A stretch of DNA of 64,000 nucleotides from Isoetes taiwanensis (taxonomy: Eukaryota > Streptophyta > Lycopodiopsida > Isoetales > Isoetaceae). Below, piece after piece: positions 23,538 to 34,114 of the stretch. Numbering within the stretch: position 1 is the stretch's first letter; every line of letters starts with the position of its first letter. The stretch is from positions 800,694-864,693 of the forward strand of contig JAJEKV010000157.1 in NCBI GenBank assembly GCA_021234155.1. The letters are read 5' to 3'. A program made the position numbers and the translations under genes. Under the pieces are notes generated by a model. The model worked only from the letters and a program-made list of their open reading frames with translations, had not been told where the DNA came from and searched no databases.

Positions 23538-25420
23538 AGTTATTGTACTATGAGGGACTATACAAATTCGACTAGAAGCCAAATGCAGTGTCATCCAACG
23601 AAGATCCTATAAAGATTCTCCAAGATTCTCCAAAGACTCTATCTAGAAAAATTACCCTAGATACTATGAGATTCCATCAATGTTCTCTTATATTCCCCAA
23701 GATCCGCGGATTTTTCCTCGAGGAATTGTACAAATTCGAGTAGAAGTCAATTTTAAAGCCATGCGATGAAGATTCTATAGAGATTCGCCAAGATTCCACT
23801 AAGATTCTCTAGATACTCAAAGATTTTATGAAGATTCCCTTAGATTCCTTTAGATTATTAAAGATTCTCTTGAGATTCCCCTAGATTCCCAAAGATTATC
23901 CTAAGATTCCTCAAGATTCCATGTAGATTCTTCAAGATTTCCTTAGATTCTATGAAGATCCCCTTGTAGAACACACCTAGTGTCAAAGATTCCCCTAGAT
24001 CCCCTTGGATTCCCCCTAAATTCCCTAAAATTCCATAAGCATCCTCTAGATTCTTAAGGTTCTACAAAGATTCCCCTAGATTTCCAAAGATTATCTAAAG
24101 ATTCCTTTAGATTGCCTAAGATTCTATGTAGATTCTCCTAGATTCCCTTAGATTCTATCAAGATTCCACTAGATTCTTTAAGATTACATAAAGATTCCCC
24201 CCGATTCTCAAACATTTATTGAAGATTCTCTTAGATTCCTCTATATTCATTTGATTCCCATAGATTCATTAGAATTCTCTTGACATTTCCTTGATTCCAA
24301 AGGTTATCCCAAGATTCCTCTAGATTCCTTTAGATTCTTAAATCTTCTCTTGAGATTCCCTTAGATTCCCAAATATTATCCTAAGATTCCTCTAGATTCT
24401 CCAAGATTCCATGTAGATTCTTCTAGATTCCCTTAGATTCTATGAAGATTCCCCTGTAGAACGCACCTACTGTCAAAGATTCTCTTAGATCCCTTGGAAT
24501 CTCCTGCGATTCCCTAAGATTCCACAAAGATCCCCCTAGATTCTTAAGGTTCTATAAAGATTCCCCTAGATTTTCAAAGATTATTTGAAGATTCGTTTAG
24601 ATTCCCCAAGATTCTATGTAGACTCTTATAGATTCCCTTAAGTTCTATGAAGATCCTCTTAGATCTCTAAGATTCCATCGAGATTTCCCTCGATTCTTAA
24701 ACCTTTTTTGAAGGTTTTCTTAGATTCCCTTAGATTCTTTTGAGATTCCCATAGATTCCTTAAGATTCTCTTGAGATTCCCTTGATTTTCAAAGATTATC
24801 CTAATATCTCTCAAATTCCCTTAGATTCTATGAATATTCCCCTAGATTATCCAACATTGCACGGAATGATGCCAAACCACTACTCATTGGAAAGCATTTG
24901 ATGAGAGGAATCCAAAGGCGTGGGTCCCACTTTGATCCGAGACCTCCACCGCAAGATAAAGTCGTTTGAAGGCGACGCAAAAAAAGAAGCTTCCAAGAAA
25001 GCTTCATAATTAATGAGTTGCCACCTCACTATCTTTTCATTAAATAAAGGGTGCCACCTCACTTCCTTTAATATAAAAAATTCTAATTTATTATAAAAAT
25101 GAATGGCTAGGATTTATCCTCCCCCTTTTGATCTAACGGTTAAGATTGGTTGCACCAAATCCACTTTTCAGGAAGCTTCCTTGCACTTTCCTTATACAAA
25201 TTAAGGGCCACGATTTCTCCTCCCCTTTTGATCCGACGGCTTAAAGACATGGTGCATGCCTCTATGCATGCCCCCCATCATATTTATATGCCCATGCATG
25301 ACCTCTCCCACGAGGTGGCGGCATCATGGCCCTCCATCTCCAATCGGACGGTCGGCATTAATCTCTATATAGCATGGGTACATCCTTTCCTGGCACACAT
25401 AGAATAGTTTTATATATATA
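23462..25420 (-). mobile_element. GAATCT-repeat element, copy 2 (inverted to copy 1)
   Basis: On the minus strand it has the same order as copy 1: GTGCCAGGAAAGGATG near 25,395, GAGGTGGC, CCGTTAGATC, then the degenerate GAATCT array (about 24,850 down to 23,560), and CTTGTATATA at its end (about 23,480-23,540). The roughly 490 bp internal duplication is also kept (CTACTGTCAAAG at 24,467; CTAGTGTCAAAG at 23,978). The left parts of copies 1 and 2 are about 90% identical by eye. Together they form inverted arms about 1.9 kb long around 8 kb of DNA containing the DiT2 remnant. Confidence 0.65.
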
Positions 25421-25421
25421 A

Positions 25422-25424
<3 letters not shown>

Positions 25425-25507
<83 letters not shown>

Positions 25508-25530
25508 TATATATATATACACACACAAAT
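25425..25530. repeat. (TA)n microsatellite at the element junction
   Basis: About 50 TA units with one phase slip. It separates the GAATCT element from copy C of the Penelope-like element. Confidence 0.95.
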
Positions 25531-26448
25531 CCAATCCATTCCCAGAATGAATCAGCTGATCTTGTAAATCCAAAGGAATTCCAAGATCTTATCAGTCCCA
25601 AAACAGGGGAGCCTTAGGGACCAGATAACAGCAAAACCAAACGTGTAAAGAGGATTAACCAAATAGGCACATAGTCCATATATGCAGTATACAGCCAATA
25701 AATGTGAACAGAATGAAACAAGGCTGCAATAGTGCAAACAAAAAATGCAAGAAACATTTAGATTGTTTTAGAGAGCACCGAATGCCAGACTTGGGCCTAG
25801 ATGGCAGGAAACAGAAGCAGCCAGAGCAAATGAATTAAAAATATTTTCCATGAAACCATCAAAGAATAGCATGCTAAACAAGCCGGTAGAGTTTATATGC
25901 TTAAGCCAGTTCTAAAACCAGTTTCAAAAGTGCATAAATAAAGCCCTAAAAATGTAAGGGATAAATAAATCTCCGAACAAGGAATCCTACCTTTACAAAT
26001 CAAAATGCAGGTACAAGACCATTAATCATGAATTTTTAGAGAAAAACAAAAAGTGTATTTCATTTTTAGATGATCAAGTAATAAACATTTAGAATGATCA
26101 GTCAATTGATCTGTTAAGAAATCAGGTTATTACATAGAAGATAAAACAAAATAATGTAATAAAATATCCAAAAGGTCAATACACCATGCAGCAAATAGCC
26201 CAGTACTAAATAAAATCAGCAAGATATATTGTCATAAAGCTTACTTTCAGATACACATGGAGAAATATCCAGTGGATATAGTTTTTTAATTCCCATAAAC
26301 AAGAGAGATAAAGAATTCTTACCAGCACGAATAGAAGTTAAAAAAAACTCCAGAAATAAGTTCAGATAATGAAAATCATAAATTACAAGCAGAAGTAGAT
26401 CTCCAACTTGTAGTATGTCCCTATCCATCCACAAATCATAAAGCATTT

Positions 26449-26569
26449 GGAGGAGTAAAATAGGTTACCTGCAGCAAACCATGCATCAATTAGCCATAGC
26501 CTGGGTAAAGATACAAGCGCTGACAGGTAAGCTATTATTTTACTCGGCTCTTCGCCCTTCACCAAATAA
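26449..26569 (-). ncRNA. Conserved structured segment in intron 1 (copy C)
   Basis: Same hairpin as in copy D, and almost identical to copy B. Both arms of P1 (TATTTTACTC and GAGTAAAATA on the plus strand) and the P2 arms are intact. Confidence 0.6.
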
Positions 26570-26651
26570 AATTCTTAAAGCAAAATATCAGAAACAAATA
26601 GAAAGATGGATAAGTAAATCAGAGGCTTCAAGGAGAAGCCATTCAATAAAC

Positions 26652-26822
26652 CTGGTTAGGCTGTAGGACCATAATTTCGTCAGCATCATCTTCACTAGTA
26701 GGGTTCATTTCCCCTGTTTCAGGAACCTCCACATCAGCAATGCTAGTAATCTCAGGGTATGGTGCTTCTTTTGTAGATCCTTCACCAGCAGTTGGGAAGA
26801 AATTCTTAACACCAATTTGTAC
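26652..26822 (-). pseudogene. Penelope-like ORF1 exon 1, truncated (copy C)
   Basis: Only the last third of exon 1 remains: it begins with the PIP-box codons (26,796-26,819), continues through the acidic tail and ends at AACCAG with its donor GTTTAT. The start codon and basic N-terminal region are missing because of the recombination junction. Confidence 0.65.
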
Positions 26823-27139
26823 TTAAACACCAATTTAATACAACATTTACTGTATTAAACACTTAAATACATATAGGAAATACAAAACATTATATAGCAA
26901 AATTTTGGGATAAAACCAAAAAAGTTTATTTAAGGGCATAAACGCCAATCATGTATAGCCACAAGGGGCAGGTGCCTAAGAAGGCATATGAGTATTTTGG
27001 GATAAGATCCTTTCTACATTATAGGCATAATAGCCATTCATAGAGAGCCACAAGGGGCAGGTGCCAAAAAAGGCATATTCATAGTATTAAAAGCGGAAAA
27101 ACAATTTTTATTTTTCTGCAAGATACCTTGAACCTGAGA

Positions 27140-28781
27140 TCAAAATTTTAGTGTAGTGGGTGGAACCCCATCCAAAAGATCTGTAAACTGCCTGGTAGGT
27201 TTGTTAACAGATTTGTCCAGATTACTGTTATGAGCCATGCTTGTATCAAGTAATACGGATGTGCCGAATCGTGTGGAATGGCTTGTACCCCCAGTTTTTC
27301 TATATTTGGGTGGCATTACCACCTCAAAGTCCTCTTCAATTTTCTGTCTCCTTTTGGGATATTTTGAGTAAGATTCCCTGTTCTCCTCCTTACCCAAGGA
27401 ATCCATAAGGAATTTCCTAGGCTTGATTGTTTTTTCCAAAATACCAGCAGTATTAGTATTCCCAAATTCACTCTTAAGATCTGCGCAGATATATTTTCAA
27501 AGCAAACCTAGATGTCATCTTGATCATAATCTCTCGTAGCTTTAGGTATCCAATGAAAGCTACAGCCCCTGCTCTCATCCCTTTTGAGTTCATCAGCTTG
27601 TGAAACATGCAGAACCTATAAGTGCAAGACTTATTAGGCCATAAAATATCCGTATTGTTCATTAGGAACCAGACAACATGGTCATACCATGTGATATGAT
27701 CTTTACAAGCATTTGGATCATTTTTACCTGCTCTTTCACATCCGCATTTTAAGAAAGGACAAAAAGTTCTCCAAATTTTTCGAAGATAGAGATCATTTCT
27801 TTGTTCATTGGATTTTGCCATATGGCCTTTTTGTCCCACAAAGATCCCTGTATTCCTGTCACATTTCTTTCCAAAAAGTTGTGTTGTAAAATGTACATCC
27901 AAATCAATCCTTTCAATTCTCTTTGTAAAGCTATCAGCATCCCTTAACGTTTGCTCCACTTCTGCATCAGTAATGTTGCACAGCATTCTAAGAGTTTTGA
28001 CACTAACCGGGGCAAGAACACCAAGATTATGTGTATCCCAAAAAGCTTGGTCACATTTTACTCCTTGTAATTCAGCTAGTCTGGCTGAGAGAATAGGAAA
28101 ATGGTAGCAGTTATAAAGGGTTAACTTTTTCAGCTCATAACATTCCAGCTCATTATGTATAACTTGAGCATCAGCTTCCAGCTCATTAACGGGGTCGACT
28201 TCAAACATTTCCAACTGTTCTTTTTCCGACAATTTGCTGATGTCAAAAAGGCAATTAGTGGTAGCAACATGTTCAACCACTTTTTTCTTTTTTGGTTGAG
28301 CTTTCACATGCTTCTTAATAGGAGGATAAGTGGGTGTAATACCATTTGCTATCTGGACAGCAGCCACACCTTTTAGAAAGGTAATCAGATCTAGAACTTC
28401 ACTGTTTTCAGCATTAAAATGTGATATAGGTAAAATTTCGTACACCCCATCAATCACTTTCATACATTGGACTAAATCGTCCTCCAATTTATTTACTTTG
28501 GAGACTAAATCAAGCATATTGTTCATCCCTAAGAAAGTCACCATAGACGTACCATTTTCCTCAGGGAAAGCTTCCTTCTTCATAATATACTTGTGCACAT
28601 TGGGATTAATAATACATCCAAGAAGCAAATGCACAGCTTTGTTAGGTGGCCAAATACTGGTATTAGCATACCCGAATGCCATGAGCTCCTCATTCCACAA
28701 GGGGGCACCAGTAGTGTTCTGCTGCATAAATTCTTCATTGTGAATTTCAATGCCTTCATCCGTAGTATTTTTTGCAGCCTC
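27140..28781 (-). pseudogene. Penelope-like ORF1, exon 2 (copy B), one frame break
   Basis: The acceptor TTTTAG/GAGGCTGC at 28,781 opens a frame of about 435 codons (main ATG at 28,727). It is interrupted near 27,475-27,495 and resumes for 99 codons to a stop at 27,140. It is the same protein as the intact exon 2 in copy A, described there. The break lies at CTGCGCAG and CAAAGCAAAC, where copy A reads CTGCAG and CAGCAAAC. It looks like a consensus error at CAG sites rather than a mutation. Confidence 0.65.
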
Positions 28782-29839
28782 CTAAAATTTTAATAATAAT
28801 TAGTACATTGAAGAAGTATAAACAAAGATCGATGTAAAGATAAAGGTACGGGTAAAGGTAAAGGTCCCCAAGGCCCACTCTGGCTTAACCAGAGTCCTGA
28901 AGTCATAGAATATATACAAATCCAATCCATTCCCAGAATGAATTAGCTGATCTTGTAAATCCAAAGGAATTCCAAGATCTTATCAGTCCCAAAACAGGGG
29001 AGCCTTAGGGACCAGATAACAGCAAAACCAAACGTGTAAAGAGGATTAACCAAATAGGCACATAGTCCATATATGCAGTATACAGCCAATAAATGTGAAC
29101 AGAATGAAACAAGGCTGCAATAGTGCAAACAAAAAATGCAAGAAACATTTAGATTGTTTTAGAGAGCACCGAATGCCAGACTTGGGCCTAGATGGCAGGA
29201 AACAGAAGCAGCCAGAGCAAATGAATTAAAAATATTTTCCATGAAACCATCAAAGAATAGCATGCTAAACAAGCCGGTAGAGTTTATATGCTTAAGCCAG
29301 TTCTAAAACCAGTTTCAAAAGTGCATAAATAAAGCCCTAAAAATGTAAGGGATAAATAAATCTCCGAACAAGGAATCCTACCTTTACAAATCAAAATGCA
29401 GGTACAAGACCATTAATCATGAATTTTTAGAGAAAAACAAAAAGTGTATTTCATTTTTAGATGATCAAGTAATAAACATTTAGAATGATCAGTCAATTGA
29501 TCTGTTAAGAAATCAGGTTATTACATAGAAGATAAAACAAAATAATGTAATAAAATATCCAAAAGGTCAATACACCATGCAGCAAATAGCCCAGTACTAA
29601 ATAAAATCAGCAAGATATATTGTCATAAAGCTTACTTTCAGATACACATGGAGAAATATCCAGTGGATATAGTTTTTTAATTCCCATAAACAAGAGAGAT
29701 AAAGAATTCTTACCAGCACGAATAGAAGTTAAAAAAAACTCCAGAAATAAGTTCAGATAATGAAAATCATAAATTACAAGCAGAAGTAGATCTCCAACTT
29801 GTAGTATGTCCCTATCCATCCACAAATCATAAAGCATTT

Positions 29840-29960
29840 GGAGGAGTAAAATAGGTTACCTGCAGCAAACCACGCATCAATTAGCCATAGCCTGGGTAAA
29901 GATACAAGCGCTGACAGGTAAGCTATTATTTTACTCGGCTCTTCGCCCTTCACCAAATAA
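29840..29960 (-). ncRNA. Conserved structured segment in intron 1 (copy B)
   Basis: P1 arms at 29,927-29,936 and 29,844-29,853, with P2 and the inner hairpin as in copy D. It differs from copy D at three positions only. The segment sits about 85 bp after the exon 1 donor. Confidence 0.6.
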
Positions 29961-30042
29961 AATTCTTAAAGCAAAATATCAGAAACAAATAGAAAGATGG
30001 ATAAGTAAATCAGAGGCTTCAAGGAGAAGCCATTCAATAAAC

Positions 30043-30429
30043 CTGGTTAGGCTGTAGGACCATAATTTCGTCAGCATCATCTTCACTAGTAGGGTTCATT
30101 TCCCCTGTTTCAGGAACCTCCACATCAGCAATGCTAGTAATCTCAGGGTATGGTGCTTCTTTTGTAGATCCTTCACTAGCAGTTGGGAAGAAATTCTTAA
30201 CACCAATTTGTACAGTAGGACTGGGATTCTTCTTAATAGCAGGAGCAATAGTTGGCCCAGCCAAATTGTATCTCACCACAACTCTTTCTAGAAACTGCTT
30301 GGAAGGCTGAGCAAGAGTTTCCCCTTCCATTCTGCACAATGGGGCAAGATCAATGCCTGCTTTCTTGATCAAATCCAGGAGCCTGGATCTAGTAAATCCC
30401 TTGTTGTGTGAGCCTTCCGGTTTGCCCAT
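30043..30429 (-). CDS. Penelope-like element ORF1, exon 1 (copy B)
   Basis: 129 codons from MGKPEG to QPNQ, then donor GTTTAT. The start is set by homology to copy D; an upstream in-frame ATG (30,552) adds an unshared leader. The N-terminal half is basic and helical (TRSRLLDLIKKAGIDLAPLC). QIGVKNFF at 30,187-30,210 fits the PIP-box consensus Q-x-x-hydrophobic-x-x-F-F, used to bind the PCNA sliding clamp. The tail is acidic. Phase 0 at the donor matches phase 0 at the exon 2 acceptor, so splicing gives QPNQ-EAAKNTT. The role is inferred as an accessory retroelement protein that could be guided to replicating DNA. Confidence 0.65.
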
Positions 30430-30559
30430 GCTGGGCGCCAAACATAAGCAAGCAGCACATGAGCTGGGAAATAGCAGATTGCAGCAGATCAGATGACAAA
30501 AGAGCGCAGCTCGAAGAGGGGATGTTTCGGATTTATATGGATATGGCACCACATAACCA

Positions 30560-31710
30560 GCTGGTTTAATCTAAAACCAGACATATTAAAAAAGAAAACA
30601 GTACGAAAGAACATTTACCTTATTTTTGTTTCCAGCTATACATGGCGAAATGGATATTTCAGTTAATCTTGGCCATGCCGATTTCATCTGCAGTGATCAA
30701 TCCGACGATCGCCCTGTTATTAGCTTCTAGGGCAAGCAACGCAAACCCTAAAGATAGGATAATATTATCCTGTTTTCTAATTTACCGTAATTTCCATATA
30801 GACTATGGTGCAAACATGCTAAGCCAATAAATATGCATGTATTATTGTAAATAAAAAAGGTCCCTAAGATGCCAAATACGTTCCATTAGTTAAGGCTATA
30901 CCTTGAATGAACATTGATGCTCAACAAACATCAATCTTAGCAATTCTCGACAATCATAGTAATGCATACAAGCCCATGGTTAGATATTACTCACTGTCTC
31001 CTTATAGTAGGCTTCCTGTTAAAAAATGTTGGATAGACCCCTTAAAGGTGTTAGACAATATATTCACAAATCCTAACCGTGCAAGCCTATTATGTTCTCA
31101 TGTAAGTATGTCAGAAAACAGATTAAATTAGTGATTTTCAGACATTTCTGATAAGGCGCCATATTGGCATGCCTAATCATAAAAAACCAAAAAAGACTTA
31201 GGCTAGTTATGCTTAACATGAAGAATACGTAATTCCAAGCTGTATGAAGAGGATAAATCCATAAAAAGCGCAAATCCAAGACCTGGAAAACCTTAAGTTC
31301 ACATGTGAGCAAAAAATTAATTAGTACAACTGAGACAGTATAATCTGCCATCTCATGGGCCTGTTTGGTCATAACCTCCCACTAGTCCAACTCTTGGTTA
31401 CCTAGAAGAATTCATTTATACCAAGGAGTATAAAAATGTTATTGATACCCAGTTGCCAAATTACCCAAATAATTACTTTGCACTAGATCAACCATATTGG
31501 TACAAGCTTAAGCAACTCGATACTGGTATTCCGAGCTACCATATCAAGACTATTGGATATATATATATTTATATAGATATATATACAAGAAAAACCTACC
31601 TCCTACCGGAAGGTGGTATAAGATCCAAAATGTAGTACAGGGTTGGGAGGGTCCCTATACTACATAAGGACCCTACCCACCCACTATAAGCAGAAAAAAC
31701 AAATCAATGC
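30560..31710 (-). promoter_or_regulatory. 5' region of copy B between element units
   Basis: This stretch is duplicated upstream of copy A (37,540-38,575), so it belongs to the element. It holds the untranslated leader, including CATGGCCAAGATTAACTGA on the minus strand and a donor-like AATAAGGTAAATG. Because it lies between the reverse transcriptase of copy A and exon 1 of copy B, it probably contains the promoter of B. No TATA box could be fixed with confidence. Confidence 0.35.
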
Positions 31711-31712
31711 TA

Positions 31713-33821
31713 TTAAAAGTTTAAAGAGTACCTGTTAGAGTTGATAATTTGGATAACTGTGCTGGTATCAAAGTTCAGACCAGGAAAAACTCCCTCCTTA
31801 AGTGCATTTAGGACTGTAAAGTAAATATCCTTTTGAGCAAACCCTTTTTCCATAAAAGTTTTCATGAGAAATAGGATATCTTTGGCTGCCATGACCGGAT
31901 TGGTGTGCACATACAAGTGTGGCATAATTTGGGATATAATGACATTCTTAGCCCAATAATATGGTCTACAGCCACTAGCATCAACATATTTAGCAATTGG
32001 AAAAGGTAGCTTATCCCTTTTGTCGTAGTGAAAAGTTTCGAATATGCCATGAATTGGATCCAAGACTTTGATAGTCATATTAAGGAAATTAGCCATTCTT
32101 CCTTTGTTGTCAACACCAAATCCCTTATACCAATAAACTGTCTCATCCTGAATTTTTAATATGTCCAAATCATAAATGGTTTCCGTATACTCAGCATTAT
32201 GTTCAAGTCCAAGAAAGATTCTAATGAAGTCATTATTAAGACTGAGCAGGTCATCCATGTAACGAAAAGTATTAGCAAAGGCAGCAGCAGCTTTGAATTT
32301 GCCCTTTCTAACCAATTTGAGGATAAAATTAAGTTCAAGCCAAGCAAGGTACAGATTGCACCATGTAGGACTGCAGGAAAAACCCATGGGAATGCCTTTA
32401 GTTTGTCTCCAAATTCTGTTGCCCATTTGTACAAAGCAGTTTTGTAATAACCAAATATTCATATCAGCAAAATTTTCCTTGTCTATACAAGCCCAATGCT
32501 GATTTTCCGCTTTAGAGTTTCCCCAACGTGCCAAGACCTGTCCATTATCCAATATCTTGTAGCAGAGAATAGTGTTTTTATGTCTTCTGCTTTGCAGGTT
32601 CCAAACCATAGAAATAATATTTTTAACCACTTGGCAAATACCTTCATCCCCTTCCAAAGGAATGTTTTCGTAGCACTTAGTAATATCCGCTACAAACACA
32701 TTTTTAATTTCACTTGGCAAATTACAAGTAACATCATAGATGGATTGAATAACCCAGGAAGCTTTAACCTTATTCCTCTGGAAGAAGTTAAACTTGGATA
32801 ATTTTTCTTCACATATACTTGGCCAGATGTCCATAAACAAGTTCAAGCAAGCTGCTATCACAGATGCCAAGCTAGAGAATATAGTGTCGTGCGCACAAGT
32901 GATCCATCTGTAGCTATCTTTATGTGCTTTAAAGATTCCAAATATGTAGGGCAGATCAGTAGTATCTGTACCTTTATTTTCCAAAAATATTTGAATTTTC
33001 ATCATTGTCTGATTGACAATATCCTGTGGCCGTGCATTAATAGTGCAAAAATCCGGGCTATTAAGCCTGATTAAAGCTTCCTCCCTTACATGCATAGGGC
33101 AAATGAATGAAGGGTTGTTAGAAGCCTTATCTATGCCTGCAACATAAATATTTTCAGTAAGCCATTCCATATTGCCAACAACAATAGGATCATTAATCTG
33201 GAATTTTTTAGGCTTCTGATTCATCTTTACATATGCTTTGGCCAGCTTGTATGCCCTTTTGACAATTTCCTTTTTACAGACTGCAATAATCTTTTTGTCA
33301 AAATCCTGAACAGCAAATCTGTGCACATGAAAAAATAAATCTACAGTTTCCATTATCTCCTTTTTAAACTGTATCAAAGTGAAAGGCCTGTCAGGAATAT
33401 GATTAAGGCCAGCTTTCAGCATTTTTCTCAGAGCACTACTGCAAACAAAGTCTAGGTTAGTAGTACGAATATGTCCAATATCTTTGCACACAAATTTCTG
33501 TAGATCTGGATCAGAGCATGGACATGGCATTGGAACTTCAGGTGTAAATATTCTTTTGGGTTTGTACAACATGCTTTTAAGACTGCCAGCAAATCTCCAA
33601 CCAAAAATGGTGTTTTCAAAAATGTCCTCACCAATCTGTCCTAACAGGGCACTGGTAACATCTTTGAACACTTGTACAAATTTAATTTTTTCCACACATT
33701 TGGAGAAAAAATAAAAGTGCACATACTTTTTTCCTGTCTTATCTTTTACTGTTTTAAGAATCAGTCTTCCTTCAGAGCTTTTGAGAAGTGACCTTCCTTT
33801 AATCTGTAATACATACAGCAT
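31713..33821 (-). CDS. Penelope-like reverse transcriptase (702 aa)
   Basis: RNA-directed DNA polymerase. Motif A is FVADITKCYENIP (catalytic Asp at about residue 379), motif B is RQTKGIPMGFSCSPTWCNLY (about 470-490) and motif C is FRYMDDLLSLNN with the catalytic YMDD at about 520 (plus-strand 32,251-32,261). Downstream come YDKRDKLPFPI and an SQIMPHLY-like segment typical of the thumb in Penelope-like enzymes. An N-terminal KAGLNHIPDRPFT resembles the family's KGLxFIPTP block. All catalytic Asp residues are present and the frame is open. The ATG at 33,821 is real, but TATTACAG/ATTAAAGG at 33,804 also fits an acceptor, so it may be an exon. Near its end AACAG/GTACTC resembles a donor, but no later exon was found. 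No GIY-YIG domain. Confidence 0.85.
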   Translation of the reverse strand: MLYVLQIKGRSLLKSSEGRLILKTVKDKTGKKYVHFYFFSKCVEKIKFVQVFKDVTSALLGQIGEDIFENTIFGWRFAGSLKSMLYKPKRIFTPEVPMPCPCSDPDLQKFVCKDIGHIRTTNLDFVCSSALRKMLKAGLNHIPDRPFTLIQFKKEIMETVDLFFHVHRFAVQDFDKKIIAVCKKEIVKRAYKLAKAYVKMNQKPKKFQINDPIVVGNMEWLTENIYVAGIDKASNNPSFICPMHVREEALIRLNSPDFCTINARPQDIVNQTMMKIQIFLENKGTDTTDLPYIFGIFKAHKDSYRWITCAHDTIFSSLASVIAACLNLFMDIWPSICEEKLSKFNFFQRNKVKASWVIQSIYDVTCNLPSEIKNVFVADITKCYENIPLEGDEGICQVVKNIISMVWNLQSRRHKNTILCYKILDNGQVLARWGNSKAENQHWACIDKENFADMNIWLLQNCFVQMGNRIWRQTKGIPMGFSCSPTWCNLYLAWLELNFILKLVRKGKFKAAAAFANTFRYMDDLLSLNNDFIRIFLGLEHNAEYTETIYDLDILKIQDETVYWYKGFGVDNKGRMANFLNMTIKVLDPIHGIFETFHYDKRDKLPFPIAKYVDASGCRPYYWAKNVIISQIMPHLYVHTNPVMAAKDILFLMKTFMEKGFAQKDIYFTVLNALKEGVFPGLNFDTSTVIQIINSNRYSLNF

Positions 33822-34114
33822 TTACTGTATTAAACACTTAAATACATATAGGAAATACAAAACATTATATAGCAAAATTTTGGGATAAAACCAAAAAAGT
33901 TTATTTAAGGGCATAAACGCCAATCATGTATAGCCACAAGGGGCAGGTGCCTAAGAAGGCATATGAGTATTTTGGGATAAGATCCTTTCTACATTATAGG
34001 CATAATAGCCATTCATAGAGAGCCACAAGGGGCAGGTGCCAAAAAAGGCATATTCATAGTATTAAAAGCGGAAAAACAATTTTTATTTTTCTGCAAGATA
34101 CCTTGAACCTGAGA
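33822..34114 (-). other. Spacer between ORF1 exon 2 and the reverse transcriptase
   Basis: Noncoding. It holds two imperfect copies of AGCCACAAGGGGCAGGTGCC (about 33,933 and 34,021), each followed by AAGGCATAT. The exon 2 frame stops at TTTTGA shortly before CTCAG/GTTCAAG/GTATCT, so fusion of ORF1 to the reverse transcriptase would need another donor. Two separate ORFs are the simpler reading. Confidence 0.4.

Larger units (their letters stand above)
25540..26822 (-). mobile_element. Penelope-like element, copy C: intron 1 and end of exon 1
   Basis: Nearly identical to 28,931-30,210 in copy B (constant offset 3,391). On the minus strand it holds the second half of exon 1, the hairpin segment and intron 1 up to GGATTGGATTTGTG. 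At the high-coordinate end it breaks off immediately upstream of the PIP-box codons (26,820-26,822), where the sequence joins the DNA next to the lost reverse-transcriptase exon of copy B. Confidence 0.75.
26823..31620 (-). mobile_element. Penelope-like element, copy B: lacks reverse transcriptase
   Basis: The copy contains a 5' region (30,430-31,620), exon 1, the hairpin segment, intron 1, exon 2 and 300 bp of downstream DNA. It matches 33,800-38,590 in copy A with an offset of 6,971-6,985 and almost no differences outside small patches. The reverse-transcriptase exon expected below 26,830 is gone. The DNA next to its acceptor (CATTTACTGTATTAAACAC) is fused to exon 1 of copy C. Copies A, B and C therefore form a head-to-tail array with one internal deletion. 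Confidence 0.75.

Noticed and set aside
26216-26446. Conserved 76-codon frame repeated at 29.6 and 36.6 kb
   Set aside because: It lies in intron 1 of the element, and its identity reflects recent duplication. Copy D does not keep it.
31713-33821. Telomerase reverse transcriptase
   Set aside because: Motif B (GIPMGFSCSP), motif C (YMDD) and the YDKRD-containing thumb fit Penelope-like enzymes; TERT-specific N-terminal motifs are not visible.
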